Assembly (NCBI GenBank): GCA_027575805.1
Contig: JANBPU010000365.1
Location: 1-14,552 of the forward strand
Direction: 5' to 3'
Length of the DNA: 14,552 nt
Origin: Mycoemilia scoparia
Taxonomy: Eukaryota; Kickxellomycota; Kickxellomycetes; Kickxellales; Kickxellaceae
Within the stretch, counting starts at the first letter, position 1. Every line of letters begins with the position of its first letter. A program made the translations under genes and the position numbers. Of this stretch, positions 1 through 7,933 are shown one piece after another. The notes beneath the pieces were generated by a model. The model ran no database searches, was not told where the DNA came from, and was given only the letters and a program-made list of their open reading frames with translations.

Positions 1-77
1 CATTTTTTACTGTAATTATTTGTTTTTCGGCTTTTAAAATATATTTGGCCAAAGTTTACAAGATTTTAGGCAAAATG
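1..77. repeat. 77-bp repeat, copy 1 (identical to 8818-8894)
   Basis: Bases 1-77 match 8818-8894 with no mismatch, and the two copies diverge right after the shared CAAAATG. The repeat is AT-rich, with TTTGGCCAAA near its middle and GGCAAAATG at its inner end. It starts at the window edge, so the match may extend upstream. Perfect identity in otherwise diverged intergenic DNA points to a recent duplication or transposition, or to gene conversion. No coding potential is seen. Confidence 0.9.
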
Positions 78-140
78 GTCCTCAGATTTTGGTCCAATCA
101 CCAACCATTTTGCATTCAACCCCTGGAGACCCATTTTGCC
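69..140. repeat. Short inverted-repeat element (family A), copy 1
   Basis: GGCAAAATGG at 69-78 and CCATTTTGCC at 131-140 form a perfect 10-bp inverted repeat. Weaker pairing continues outward (TTACAAGATTTTA against CAAGTCTTCACGAAATCTT). The 52-bp interior contains CTCAGATTTTGGTCCAATC. Related sequence lies at 5985-6090, at 6981-7022 and, in opposite orientation, at 8878-8950. The arrangement suggests a small non-autonomous element of MITE type. No target-site duplication was identified. Confidence 0.55.
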
Positions 141-690
141 CAAGTCTTCACGAAATCTTCCCATATGCTTGATTCTAAGTAAAATAGGTGATTAAATATT
201 TTATTACTCATAGAGAGGTAGCTATATCCCATATACACTAAAAGCTTGAGTCTAAGTAGAATATCATCAGATACAGGAGTTGGGAAACCATAATAGAAAC
301 ATGGAGTCTATGATATTAAAGATCGTGATTTGTAGGATGGAAAAACTACAAATTTGTGTATGTTGATTTTGTTGCGTGCAAATTTCTAACAAAGATCTCA
401 CTAAATTTGACACATACACTATTGTATCACAGTTATCCATTATCTAAAATACCAATAAGCGGAACTTTAAACCATCTTTCCATCAACCATCAACATCTGA
501 TCTTTGGATCAAGTTTAAAAGGTCAAGAGTGAGTCAATCGATAAACACTAGAGACTTTTCTTAAAGTTAATAGAATATGATTAGTCAATTCTGTTACTTG
601 AACTCTCATTAACTAACGGTCATATTTATCATTATACCTCCATTAAAATCCTCGCTTATCAGAGAAACGAGAAAAACTACACAATTCAAA
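78..690. other. Intergenic region upstream of RNase H1
   Basis: No gene is seen on either strand here. Beyond the family A repeat, the only clear structure is an imperfect 20-bp direct repeat (167-186 and 244-263, GCTTGA[TG]TCTAAGTA[AG]AATA, 18 of 20 matching). The last 150 bp before the RNase H1 start are presumably its promoter, but no good TATA box is visible. This looks like ordinary AT-rich spacer. Confidence 0.5.
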
Positions 691-712
691 ATTGAGACCA
701 CCAGTATTCTGC

Positions 713-1828
713 ATGATGCCCAAAGCTGCTGCTGCTTTCTATGCAGTCCGTCAGGGTCGTATACCTGGCATCTACAGCACGTGGGAGGAGTGTAAATCGC
801 AGGTTGACGGGTTCCCTGGAGCCAGATACAAGAAATTCAAGACTCATGAAGAGGCCAGTCAGTTTGTAAACTCATCTGTAGCAAATAATAAACTATCATC
901 ATCAGCAAGTAGGGCTTCAAACCTGCCCCTATCCTCTACTTCTGAGCCAGGAAGAAACAACTCATTTAGCAAAAGAAGAAGCCAATCATCACGTCCATCG
1001 CAAACTCGATATCTACCATATATCATGTCCATCAGTTCTAACATTAAATTGTCACAACCCCTCCCACTACCACAGCAGCAGCAGCAACAACTACAATCAA
1101 ATATTAGTGCAAGTCCGGTTTTAATTACACTCCGTCCAGGGTTTACTATTGGATCGACGGGAATTCAGGGATACAGAAAGCCACTTAGACTGAATCCTGT
1201 AGAACTTGCTGCAATAAGACATCATATACCAAAAGCCTACCCTCAAAATGTACCAGCCAATCCGAATGAACCAATAATTGTGTACACAGATGGGGCTAGT
1301 AGGGGAAATGGAACTAAAGGTTCTAAAGCAGGAATAGGGGCTTTCTTTGGATATAATGACCCAAGGAATGTCTCCAGGCCATTGGATGGCATACGCCAAA
1401 CAAACCAGAGAGCAGAGCTATCAGCAGTAATTGAAGCCATAGCAAATATTATGAAGTTTGGTGACCGGATTTCTACAGATCGGAATAATAACAATTTGGC
1501 GACAACCAACACCAAGGATGTGCTAAAAAGTAATGGTGGTGGTCAGAAACAACAACAGCCAATACTCATTCTTACAGATAGCCAATACACAATTAAATGT
1601 TTGAATGAATGGATAGATAATTGGATAAGGAAGGGTTGGAAATCATCTACAGGCAAAGATGTGGAAAATAGGGACCTTATCGAGCATTGCTTGCATCTTG
1701 TTACCAAGTATCATCCGGTTGATAGCGACAAATCGCTAGTGTACATTGACTATGTTAAAGCACATAATGGAAATATTGGAAACGAAGCCGCTGACCAACT
1801 AGCAGTGCAAGGAGCACTATCAAGATAA
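713..1828 (+). CDS. Ribonuclease H1 (hybrid-binding domain + RNase H domain)
   Basis: A 371-aa eukaryotic RNase H1, which cuts the RNA strand of RNA:DNA hybrids (R-loops, primers) in the nucleus and/or mitochondria. Residues about 8-52 form the N-terminal hybrid-binding (viroplasmin-like) domain: FYAVRQGRIPGIYSTWEEC, then FPGARYKKFKTHEEA. A Ser/Gln-rich linker with a CAG/CAA-coded Gln run follows. The RNase H fold starts near residue 187. The catalytic acids are visible: Asp193 (YTDGAS), Glu235 (RAEL), Asp289 (LTDSQY) and Asp361 (NEAADQLA), with His351 in KAHNGN. An Asn/Gln/Gly-rich insertion of about 35 residues lies between the Glu and the second Asp. The open frame extends 21 nt further upstream without an ATG, so the tandem ATGs at 713/716 are the likely start. 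There is no intron. AATAAA at 1840-1845 is a possible polyadenylation signal. Whether the N-terminus targets mitochondria is unclear. Confidence 0.93.
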   Translation: MMPKAAAAFYAVRQGRIPGIYSTWEECKSQVDGFPGARYKKFKTHEEASQFVNSSVANNKLSSSASRASNLPLSSTSEPGRNNSFSKRRSQSSRPSQTRYLPYIMSISSNIKLSQPLPLPQQQQQQLQSNISASPVLITLRPGFTIGSTGIQGYRKPLRLNPVELAAIRHHIPKAYPQNVPANPNEPIIVYTDGASRGNGTKGSKAGIGAFFGYNDPRNVSRPLDGIRQTNQRAELSAVIEAIANIMKFGDRISTDRNNNNLATTNTKDVLKSNGGGQKQQQPILILTDSQYTIKCLNEWIDNWIRKGWKSSTGKDVENRDLIEHCLHLVTKYHPVDSDKSLVYIDYVKAHNGNIGNEAADQLAVQGALSR

Positions 1829-2169
1829 TCTGAAATGGCAATAAACTTCACTTGATTTGGATTTAAAGATAGCCATCAGCATATTTTGGCTCTACATCAT
1901 ATTGCGTCTTATTTTTCTGGTTACAACATCAAAATGCTCAATTAACTTTAACATCACTTCATCAAAAAATATATTCATCATTATTTAAAAGGTTTTATTT
2001 TAATCCAATACGCTTTGCATCATTATGAATAGATGTAATTCAAAAAACTTCTTAATAATATATAAAAATAATATTTCTCATGGTTATTTATACGTTTTAG
2101 TTAAGACAGTGGTGTAGCTATTGATGAAATGGTCTATTTTTTTTCAAAAATAATCGTCAATCATATCCT
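1829..2169. other. Tail-to-tail spacer
   Basis: A 341-bp AT-rich spacer between the 3' ends of RNase H1 and the PPR pseudogene. It holds A/T runs but no ORF, hairpin or repeat that I can recognise. It presumably contains the RNase H1 3' UTR. Confidence 0.5.
1840..1845 (+). promoter_or_regulatory. Possible polyadenylation signal of RNase H1
   Basis: AATAAA lies 11 nt after the stop codon. This is very close to the stop, so a later AT-rich element could be the one used. Confidence 0.3.
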
Positions 2170-3561
2170 TTAATGATCGGCCAGTCCTCTATTAGATTCT
2201 GCTGACTCACGCTCCAATCTCTTGACTCTAATATTTCTATACATCATTATATTATCTACTGCTTTAACTTCTCCACACCATTCTAATCCATCCACCAACA
2301 TCGCAGTAGTAGCCGTACTTGGAATAACACCAAGCCCCAACATCTCTCCATATAGATTCAATGCCACATGGGATTGCTTTTGATGAAAAAATGCTTGGAT
2401 TAATGTAAAGAACGTATTGTTATCAGGCTTAACCTTGATTTCGAATTTCCCAGCCATTTTAGCTGCTGTTTCCAATCCAGCAACAACATTATCATTGTCA
2501 CCCAGTTCAATATTCTTTTGATGACCATCATCTTGACTTCCAGAAGAATTTTTAATACTTTAGTGAGGTTTGACCAAAAATTGAGGTGAGATGTGCCCAG
2601 CCATTCAGCAATATACATCCAAAGCTTGTCTGACTTGGCCAACTCTTGAAAATCCATGTATAATTGAATTATATATTGCTAAATTGGGCTCAATTCGAGT
2701 CGTCCACATAGCTTCAAATACTTATTCAGCTGACTCGATATTAGATCTTCTCAGGAACATAAATATAAGTAGCGCATAAGTTCGATCATCTGGATCGAAA
2801 TTTGCAGCATTTGTCATATAACTGTATGCCGCTTGAACCGATTCAAAATCATGGAATAATTATAAACTTCCAATCATTGCGTTATACACATCTCCATTAC
2901 CCGCTGTAACACATATTTGTGATGATCTTTTTCATCAAGTAAAGCTTTTTGGAATCTCGATTTTGCAACTATCGAAGACATTTGTCCCAGCCTAGTTGCT
3001 TGTCTACCTCTGCTTCCTCCTCTACTCACAGTATTAGTAGTAGAAGAATATCGAACTCATCGAATATTCTTAGCCAAGCAAATGGACTTGATTCTTTGGT
3101 GACTACGTGTTTGGATATTTGTTTGTTATTTTGGGGAATTGATGTCAATGGTTTATGATGTTTTTCATACTTTGGGTGTGTGCTGTTCTTTTTAGAATTG
3201 GGGTTTGGTACTTGGGTTGATAAGTAATTTTGACTTTGTTTTTGAGAGTTGTTGCTATTGTTTCTATATAGCGATTATGCTTTAAAATAATAGCAATGGG
3301 AGTGATATTCAACTCAACACCAAGTAATGCTTGAATTTTGTGTAATTGGACTTTTATCGGCTATCTTCAATGTAGTATAAAATTTTGGTGGCATAGTAGC
3401 TCGGACATTTCTGGTAATTGAATACATTAATTTGGGTGTGCGGATATAGGGATACTTGTCAAGAACTTCCCCTAGAGTCTGCTGTATGTTATTATTGTTA
3501 CAGTGCCTTATACTTTGTCCTATACCGTTTTTTGCTGAATTTCATAAAGTATTGATAGCAT
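2170..3561 (-). pseudogene. Decayed pentatricopeptide-repeat (PPR) protein gene
   Basis: Reading the minus strand gives a PPR protein of about 460 codons, spread over three frames. The 5' part (3561 to about 3035) is Asn/Ser/Gln-rich and ends in SSPFAWLRIFDEFDIL. A frameshift near 3035 leads into a basic stretch (RGGSRGRQATRLGQMSS). A second shift near 2910 leads into the repeats: DVYNAMIGSL, YALLIFMFLRR, AIYNSIIHGFSRVGQVRQAL, NTFFTLIQAFFHQKQSHVAL and TTAMLVDGLEWCGEVKAV, spaced about 35 codons apart as in PPR motifs. In-frame stops fall at 3314-3316, 3275-3277, 3057-3059, 2860-2862, 2722-2724, 2605-2607 and 2560-2562. All are TAA or TGA and can be explained as CAA or CGA after C-to-T change. 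PPR proteins usually bind organellar RNA. The basic, Ser/Thr-rich early part would suit a mitochondrial protein. The intact last 100 codons alone could look like a gene. Two frameshifts plus seven stops make function very unlikely. Confidence 0.82.
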
Positions 3562-3924
3562 AACAATTTTTGGGAGGTTATAATTTATATAGATCAACAA
3601 CCAAAAAGATGCCAATTTTTACTAAATAATTCACCTCTAGTAATATCATCCCTGATTATCAAGGTATATATGGGTAGTTATTTTTGAAGGGCTATAGAAT
3701 CACTCATTTGGCTGTGATTGTCCCTTTAATCGTTGGCCACCAAAAGTAACCCTTCAAAAATTATGATCCATATGGTTTAAGCCTTTATCTTATCAAGAAG
3801 GTTAAATCGTTGATTTATATTAAGTTAGTAAATAAATATGTATCAGGTCTAGCTCTATAAATAAAATCTATAAATTTTTGGGACAAAGCAAAGTGAAATG
3901 TATATAAAACAAGGAAGATTTAGC
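3562..3924. other. Spacer with MITE-like element
   Basis: No gene is seen. The stretch holds the inverted-repeat element at 3666-3775. Past it (3776-3924) is AT-rich sequence that probably includes the 3' UTR of the esterase gene on the minus strand. Confidence 0.5.
3666..3775. mobile_element. MITE-like inverted-repeat element (family B), copy 1
   Basis: A 110-bp unit bounded by 26-bp imperfect terminal inverted repeats, 3666-3691 and 3750-3775, with 18-20 of 26 positions pairing. The inner 11-12 bases (TTTTTGAAGGG against CCCTTCAAAAA) pair perfectly. The interior contains GGCTGTGATTG and GGCCACC. A diverged copy with matching ends and interior lies at 6465-6590. There is no ORF, so it would depend on a transposase elsewhere. 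Target-site duplications could not be assigned with confidence. Confidence 0.6.
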
Positions 3925-4986
3925 TTATGCCAATGGTGTAACAAAGCCAGGAACATTGTTGATCTTGTACTTGGTAACAAGATTGTTTTCTGGAGTAGTC
4001 TGAGCAACACGGTAGTTGGTCAACCATCTTATGATCTCAGGTTTATCAGCTGGCTTGCGGGGATTGACGAAAAAGTGAGCAACAAAGATACCCAAGAACT
4101 GGTGGACGCGAGTGGAAGGGTGAATAAGGTCATAGTAGAAGTGATCGCTGCCATTGTTGCAAACCGCAAGATCTGGCTTGTACATGCCGCTATCGCTGTG
4201 AACGCAAGCAGCGGTGGTGTCAGTGACTCCAAGGGCCTTAAGAATATCGCTATCAGCAAGAGCAGTAGTGAAGAGAGTAGTGGCATCAAATACGCTAAGG
4301 AAGTCGATTTTATGTTCCTTTGAATTGGTTATAGCATTGACCCTGGATTTGATAGCGTCGTTGGTCTTTGAAACAAGGTTCTCGACAATGTTCATTGCTG
4401 GACCCGGTCCCCCGATCTCAGGAGCATTCTGGAAAGCCGGAAGGCTGTGTACAATGATGCGGCTGTACCCAGCAGCCAAAAGCTTCTTGGTGCCAGTGGC
4501 AATATCGTCAGCAATGCCATTGACAATCTTGTCCTCGTTGGCAAAGAGGTAGTTGGTATCAACAGCCAAAGGCCAGAGGATATTGTTACCACCAATATTG
4601 AGAGAGACAAAATTGTCTTCAGGGCGGAGAACCTTGGTGTTGTTCTTTAGGAATGCATCGATCTGATCAAGAAGACTGGGGATGAATGCGCCATTGGCCG
4701 CAGTACCGTTGACCAAGGCAGTGTTGGACGATGTAGCCCCTCCAACGGCGTAATTCACGAGAGGGAGACTGAGAATTTGAGCGGCATACTCGTTCCAGAC
4801 CGGACCATTGGAGAACCGACCTTTCCAGTAGGCGGGTTGACCAAAGATGGCTTGCTTGTTACCGACATCCGAAAGACTGTCACCAAAGACAATAAAGGCA
4901 CGTCTTTCATCAATGTTGTTGCTTCCAAGGACGCCAACGGCAGAGAGAGCGATCGAAGCAGCACCGATAAGAGATTTGAACAACAT
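3925..4986 (-). CDS. Secreted GDSL/SGNH-family esterase-lipase
   Basis: A 353-aa extracellular ester hydrolase. Residues 1-21 form a signal peptide (MLFKSLIGAASIALSAVGVL), so the product is probably exported. Block I is FGDSLSDVGN with nucleophile Ser37. Block II is AVGGATSSN (about 80-88). Block III is LNIGGNN (129-135), giving oxyanion-hole Gly and Asn, with Asn where many relatives have GND. Block V is DLIHPSTRVH, giving the Asp286/His289 pair. Length and block order fit the plant/fungal GDSL lipase (thermolabile-hemolysin-like) group. The natural substrate cannot be read from sequence; short-chain or lipid esters are likely. There is no intron. The gene is more GC-rich than its surroundings and favours C-ending codons, as expected for a well-expressed gene. 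The start is the first ATG, immediately before the signal peptide. A TATAAATA box lies about 150 bp upstream. Specific role unknown. Confidence 0.92.
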   Translation of the reverse strand: MLFKSLIGAASIALSAVGVLGSNNIDERRAFIVFGDSLSDVGNKQAIFGQPAYWKGRFSNGPVWNEYAAQILSLPLVNYAVGGATSSNTALVNGTAANGAFIPSLLDQIDAFLKNNTKVLRPEDNFVSLNIGGNNILWPLAVDTNYLFANEDKIVNGIADDIATGTKKLLAAGYSRIIVHSLPAFQNAPEIGGPGPAMNIVENLVSKTNDAIKSRVNAITNSKEHKIDFLSVFDATTLFTTALADSDILKALGVTDTTAACVHSDSGMYKPDLAVCNNGSDHFYYDLIHPSTRVHQFLGIFVAHFFVNPRKPADKPEIIRWLTNYRVAQTTPENNLVTKYKINNVPGFVTPLA

Positions 4987-5132
4987 TTCTAGGATCTGGG
5001 TGGTTGACGATGACTATGATCACAACTAAGGACGAAAAATAGGGCTATATGTATAAATTGAAATGAATTGCTACTTTGAGCTATAGACAAGTTGTGTAAG
5101 GATCATTACAATCGCCAAGGCACAGCAACAAG

Positions 5133-5140
5133 TATTTATA
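5133..5140 (-). promoter_or_regulatory. TATA box for the GDSL esterase gene
   Basis: TATAAATA on the minus strand, about 147 bp upstream of the esterase ATG. The same octamer stands 90-180 bp ahead of two other genes in this window, which supports it as a core promoter element. Confidence 0.5.
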
Positions 5141-5984
5141 TCTTTGCATCGTCGCCCAAAAACCATTGAATTAAGTTCATATACATCAACAGCAATTGCA
5201 AGAGTTTGAGATTGCGTGATATGTTTGTTTGTCTGCGAGGGGTGCATTTGCTACGGATCCTATAACCTGAAAGGTCCCAGCCCATTACAGTATAACATTA
5301 AATTTCTACCCGAATTCTTGCAGAGATCTCCGTCAAGATTTCTAGCAACATAAAGACGCACAGATGCGTATCACGACTTGGAATATTTTTACCACCCCTA
5401 TAAAACCTGAATAGAAGGTTTATATGTACACACAATAACTGGTTATGCAAAATTTGAGATCGCTAATCAACCAAACAAAATACCGAAACAAATAAACTAA
5501 CTACACAGTTCTTTTACTATAATAAGCTGCCAGTCTATATAGTTTATAACAAGTCTTTATTGGGTCTTTCTCAAATGGCCACAATTTTATGAATGCGTAT
5601 GCATTTTGCAAAGCCTGTTAGTCCATCTGCATGAAAAAGTCTTTTAAACATACATAGGCCATTTGGAAGCCTGGTTTGAAAGTTTGACCCCCCAAAAAAT
5701 ATCATGGTGCGTGTTGATCGGACAGTCTGGTCTTTTCCTTGTGTGATCGCAATCCTACTTGTACTAGATCGTAGAAAGTCCTGTTCAGATTTAGTCAGCT
5801 AATATCCGGCATTCACACAATTGAAAGCTAATATACCAGCCACTCAAGAACAAGGAATCGTGATGATCGTTTCCTACAGCCACACACACAAGCCGCAAGA
5901 AGAACTCTCGAATCAATGCAAAAAAATTCAAGCGGCTGATAGCAAATGAACAGATTTCACCAGTGATCGAGTGTGAAATAGGAA

Positions 5985-6090
5985 GAAATGGGTCCTCATC
6001 AGATTTTGGCCCAATCCAAAGCCACTTTCTATACAATTCGTGGGGGGGCCTTTTTGCCTAAGCCCTTGTGAATTCTGGCCAAATGGTTAA
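5985..6090. repeat. Family A repeat, diverged copy 2
   Basis: The sequence GGGTCCTCATCAGATTTTGG, followed by CAATCC and ending in TTTTTGCCTAAGCCCTTGTG and GGCCAAATGG, aligns over about 95 bp with 75-160 and with the reverse complement of 8865-8950. It differs by scattered substitutions and small indels, and contains a run of seven G at about 6042-6048. Read as a degraded family member. Confidence 0.5.
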
Positions 6091-6464
6091 ACACACATGG
6101 CCATTTCGTTAAAGACCAATGGATAATATCCGGATATACCTGTGTAGTGGTAGCGATGCACAACAGTCGTCGGCTTCAAGGGGTCACTTTTATCAGGTTT
6201 ATAATTTTTTGATCCGCATGTACAAAGTGTGCTGGGATTAGCAAAGTCAAGAAAGAGAAAGAGAAAAAATAACGTATTTGAGGTGCTCAGGGAAACGTTA
6301 ATGACAGCTACTTGAAAACTCCAACCTTCAGTGGCAGTTTACATTAATTTTGGATGTCCAAGTAAAAACTTTTTTCCGAAAGATGTTAAAGCATTATAAG
6401 GCGTCCTCTGTTAGACCACAAAAAAGTATTTTGATGGCGAAAGAATCTGTCCCTGTATCCCGAA

Positions 6465-6590
6465 ACATATGAGGGATAATTTTTGAAGGAACCTTTTGAT
6501 GGTCAGTGATTATAGGGTTTATCACAACCAATTTTTGCAGCCACATTTTATAAGAAAATGGTACGCTTCAAACATTATGATCCGTACAGT
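6465..6590. mobile_element. MITE-like element (family B), diverged copy 2
   Basis: The left end ACATATGAGGGATAATTTTT and the right end CTTCAAACATTATGATCCGT are inverted and resemble the 3666-3775 element. The interior GGTCAGTGATTATAGGG and ACAACCA also align with its counterpart. The arms are more diverged than in copy 1, so this is an older insertion. A partial third end (CCATGATCCATACAGG) lies at about 6875-6890. Confidence 0.5.
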
Positions 6591-6980
6591 ATTAGCTATC
6601 TTTACAATAATATATCTGGTGCTTAAACAATAACAATGTGTTGGATGCACTTTATTTGATTTTCCTTGTTATTATCATCAGGTACCAGAGATAATTAGGA
6701 TCGGTGATTTTATGACTATACTAATTTTGTAAACAAAATCTCCCGATGGTAAATCATGAAGCAACTTTTACTACTAGATATTGTAAAAAGCTCATTAATG
6801 TTTTTTTGGAGAATGTTATACTTTCACTTTCCTTTCATTCACTAAATATAAAACAAATGTTTATTTCTGTCAGGCCATGATCCATACAGGCTAACATTTT
6901 ACGATTCAGAGCTACTCTGAACAGTTTGGAATAAGTCAATCTTAGAGCAACTTGTTTATTTAATAACTTTCGTGATCAAG

Positions 6981-7022
6981 ATGGTCCAGAACCATTTTGA
7001 ATCAACCCCTTTGGTGATGGCC
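6981..7022. repeat. Family A repeat, fragment
   Basis: ATGGTCCAGAACCATTTTGA followed by ATCAACCCCT matches the interior of the first family A element (about 76-124) with a small deletion. It is a fragment without the flanking arms. Confidence 0.45.
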
Positions 7023-7828
7023 ATGTTATGATGAGTTCAAATTTCAATATTTCGATTAGTTTAACAGCTTTTTTTACTATTCATTTGTATATCACTTTAA
7101 CAGAATTTGAAACAAAAAATGTGTATCATTATAAATCAACAATTAGTGCACAGTTCTTTATGGCTAGTAAATACTGTGGTCCTTGATTTCTAGTAAACAT
7201 AAAGTAGTCACCGCATATTATTTATAACGAGAACGGCATTTCTGGATATTTCAGAATTGTGATATAATTGCGAATTTCAAGCTGTCTTGGGCAATAATGC
7301 GGGTTTTTACAAGGTATTTGACCATATAATCCATGCAATTGCTTTCTCATCAGTACAAGGCATTTCTCTCTTTTGTTATATCATTTTAAACCATAACAGC
7401 AACAGCGAGCTATGGCATCGATATTTTTGACACCTGTTTTATCTGCTTTTTAATTTGCTATTGTCATATTTTAACATAGCATGGATTCCTTGATTATCAA
7501 TTTCATTATAAAAGATGCTTGAGTTTGACACCTCCTTTTGCCAAGTAGATATTCTAAAATGGGTATTAGAGGCTTGAGAATGTGGCTTTTTTGAAGCTGA
7601 GTTGGTGGTTATTGTGACTGTATAGCTGCGCTAGCCATCGATGGAGAGGGAGGTCATCACCAATCGCCTTCTCATGTGAAGGCTTTTGCGGTTTTGGTGT
7701 CAACTAGATTTTGGTTCTAGGTATGCTTTAAGTAGCATGATATAACACCAGTCCCAAGAAATAGCAATCTTTGTGTAAATGTTCATACCCAGCAGTTGAA
7801 TATCTTTTGCGGGGATGGTAAAAACACT

Positions 7829-7836
7829 TATAAATA
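7829..7836 (+). promoter_or_regulatory. TATA box for the gene at 7934
   Basis: TATAAATA followed by GGAGGGAG, 98 bp upstream of the first in-frame ATG. Position and sequence fit a core promoter. Confidence 0.6.
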
Positions 7837-7933
7837 GGAGGGAGCAGACCCATTGAAGCATCACATTATCACTAAAACAGCATTTCACATTCAAGCCATT
7901 CGCATATTATTCTATTCGCCCCTGTTCCAAAAT

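Larger units (their letters stand above)
4987..7828. other. Long gene-poor, repeat-bearing region
   Basis: About 2.8 kb with no ORF that I believe. The first few hundred bases are the esterase promoter and contain an ACGCA/TGCGT inverted repeat at about 5356-5369. From about 5985 on it carries diverged members of both inverted-repeat families (5985-6090, 6465-6590, 6981-7022). The rest is AT-rich sequence with purine runs such as the GA-rich stretch near 6250. The last 250 bp, up to the TATA box at 7829, are less AT-rich and are probably the promoter of the gene at 7934. No RNA gene was recognised. Confidence 0.5.

Noticed and set aside
1121..1515. Two minus-strand open frames
   Set aside because: Both are antisense to the RNase H1 catalytic domain.
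2591..3158. Plus-strand open frames of 62 and 69 codons
   Set aside because: They overlap the readable PPR pseudogene on the other strand and show no protein-like motif.
2170..3561. Alternative genetic code reading TAA/TGA as amino acids
   Set aside because: Other genes in the window end at TAA or TAG right after complete domains, and the PPR locus also carries frameshifts, so decay explains it better.
3898..4323. 141-codon plus-strand open frame
   Set aside because: It lies antisense to the GDSL esterase, whose catalytic blocks are all intact on the minus strand.
5791..6036. 81-codon minus-strand frame
   Set aside because: It overlaps the diverged family A repeat, has no promoter, and shows no motif I recognise.
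7700..7894. 64-codon minus-strand frame
   Set aside because: It covers the TATA box and leader of the gene at 7934 and has no supporting feature.
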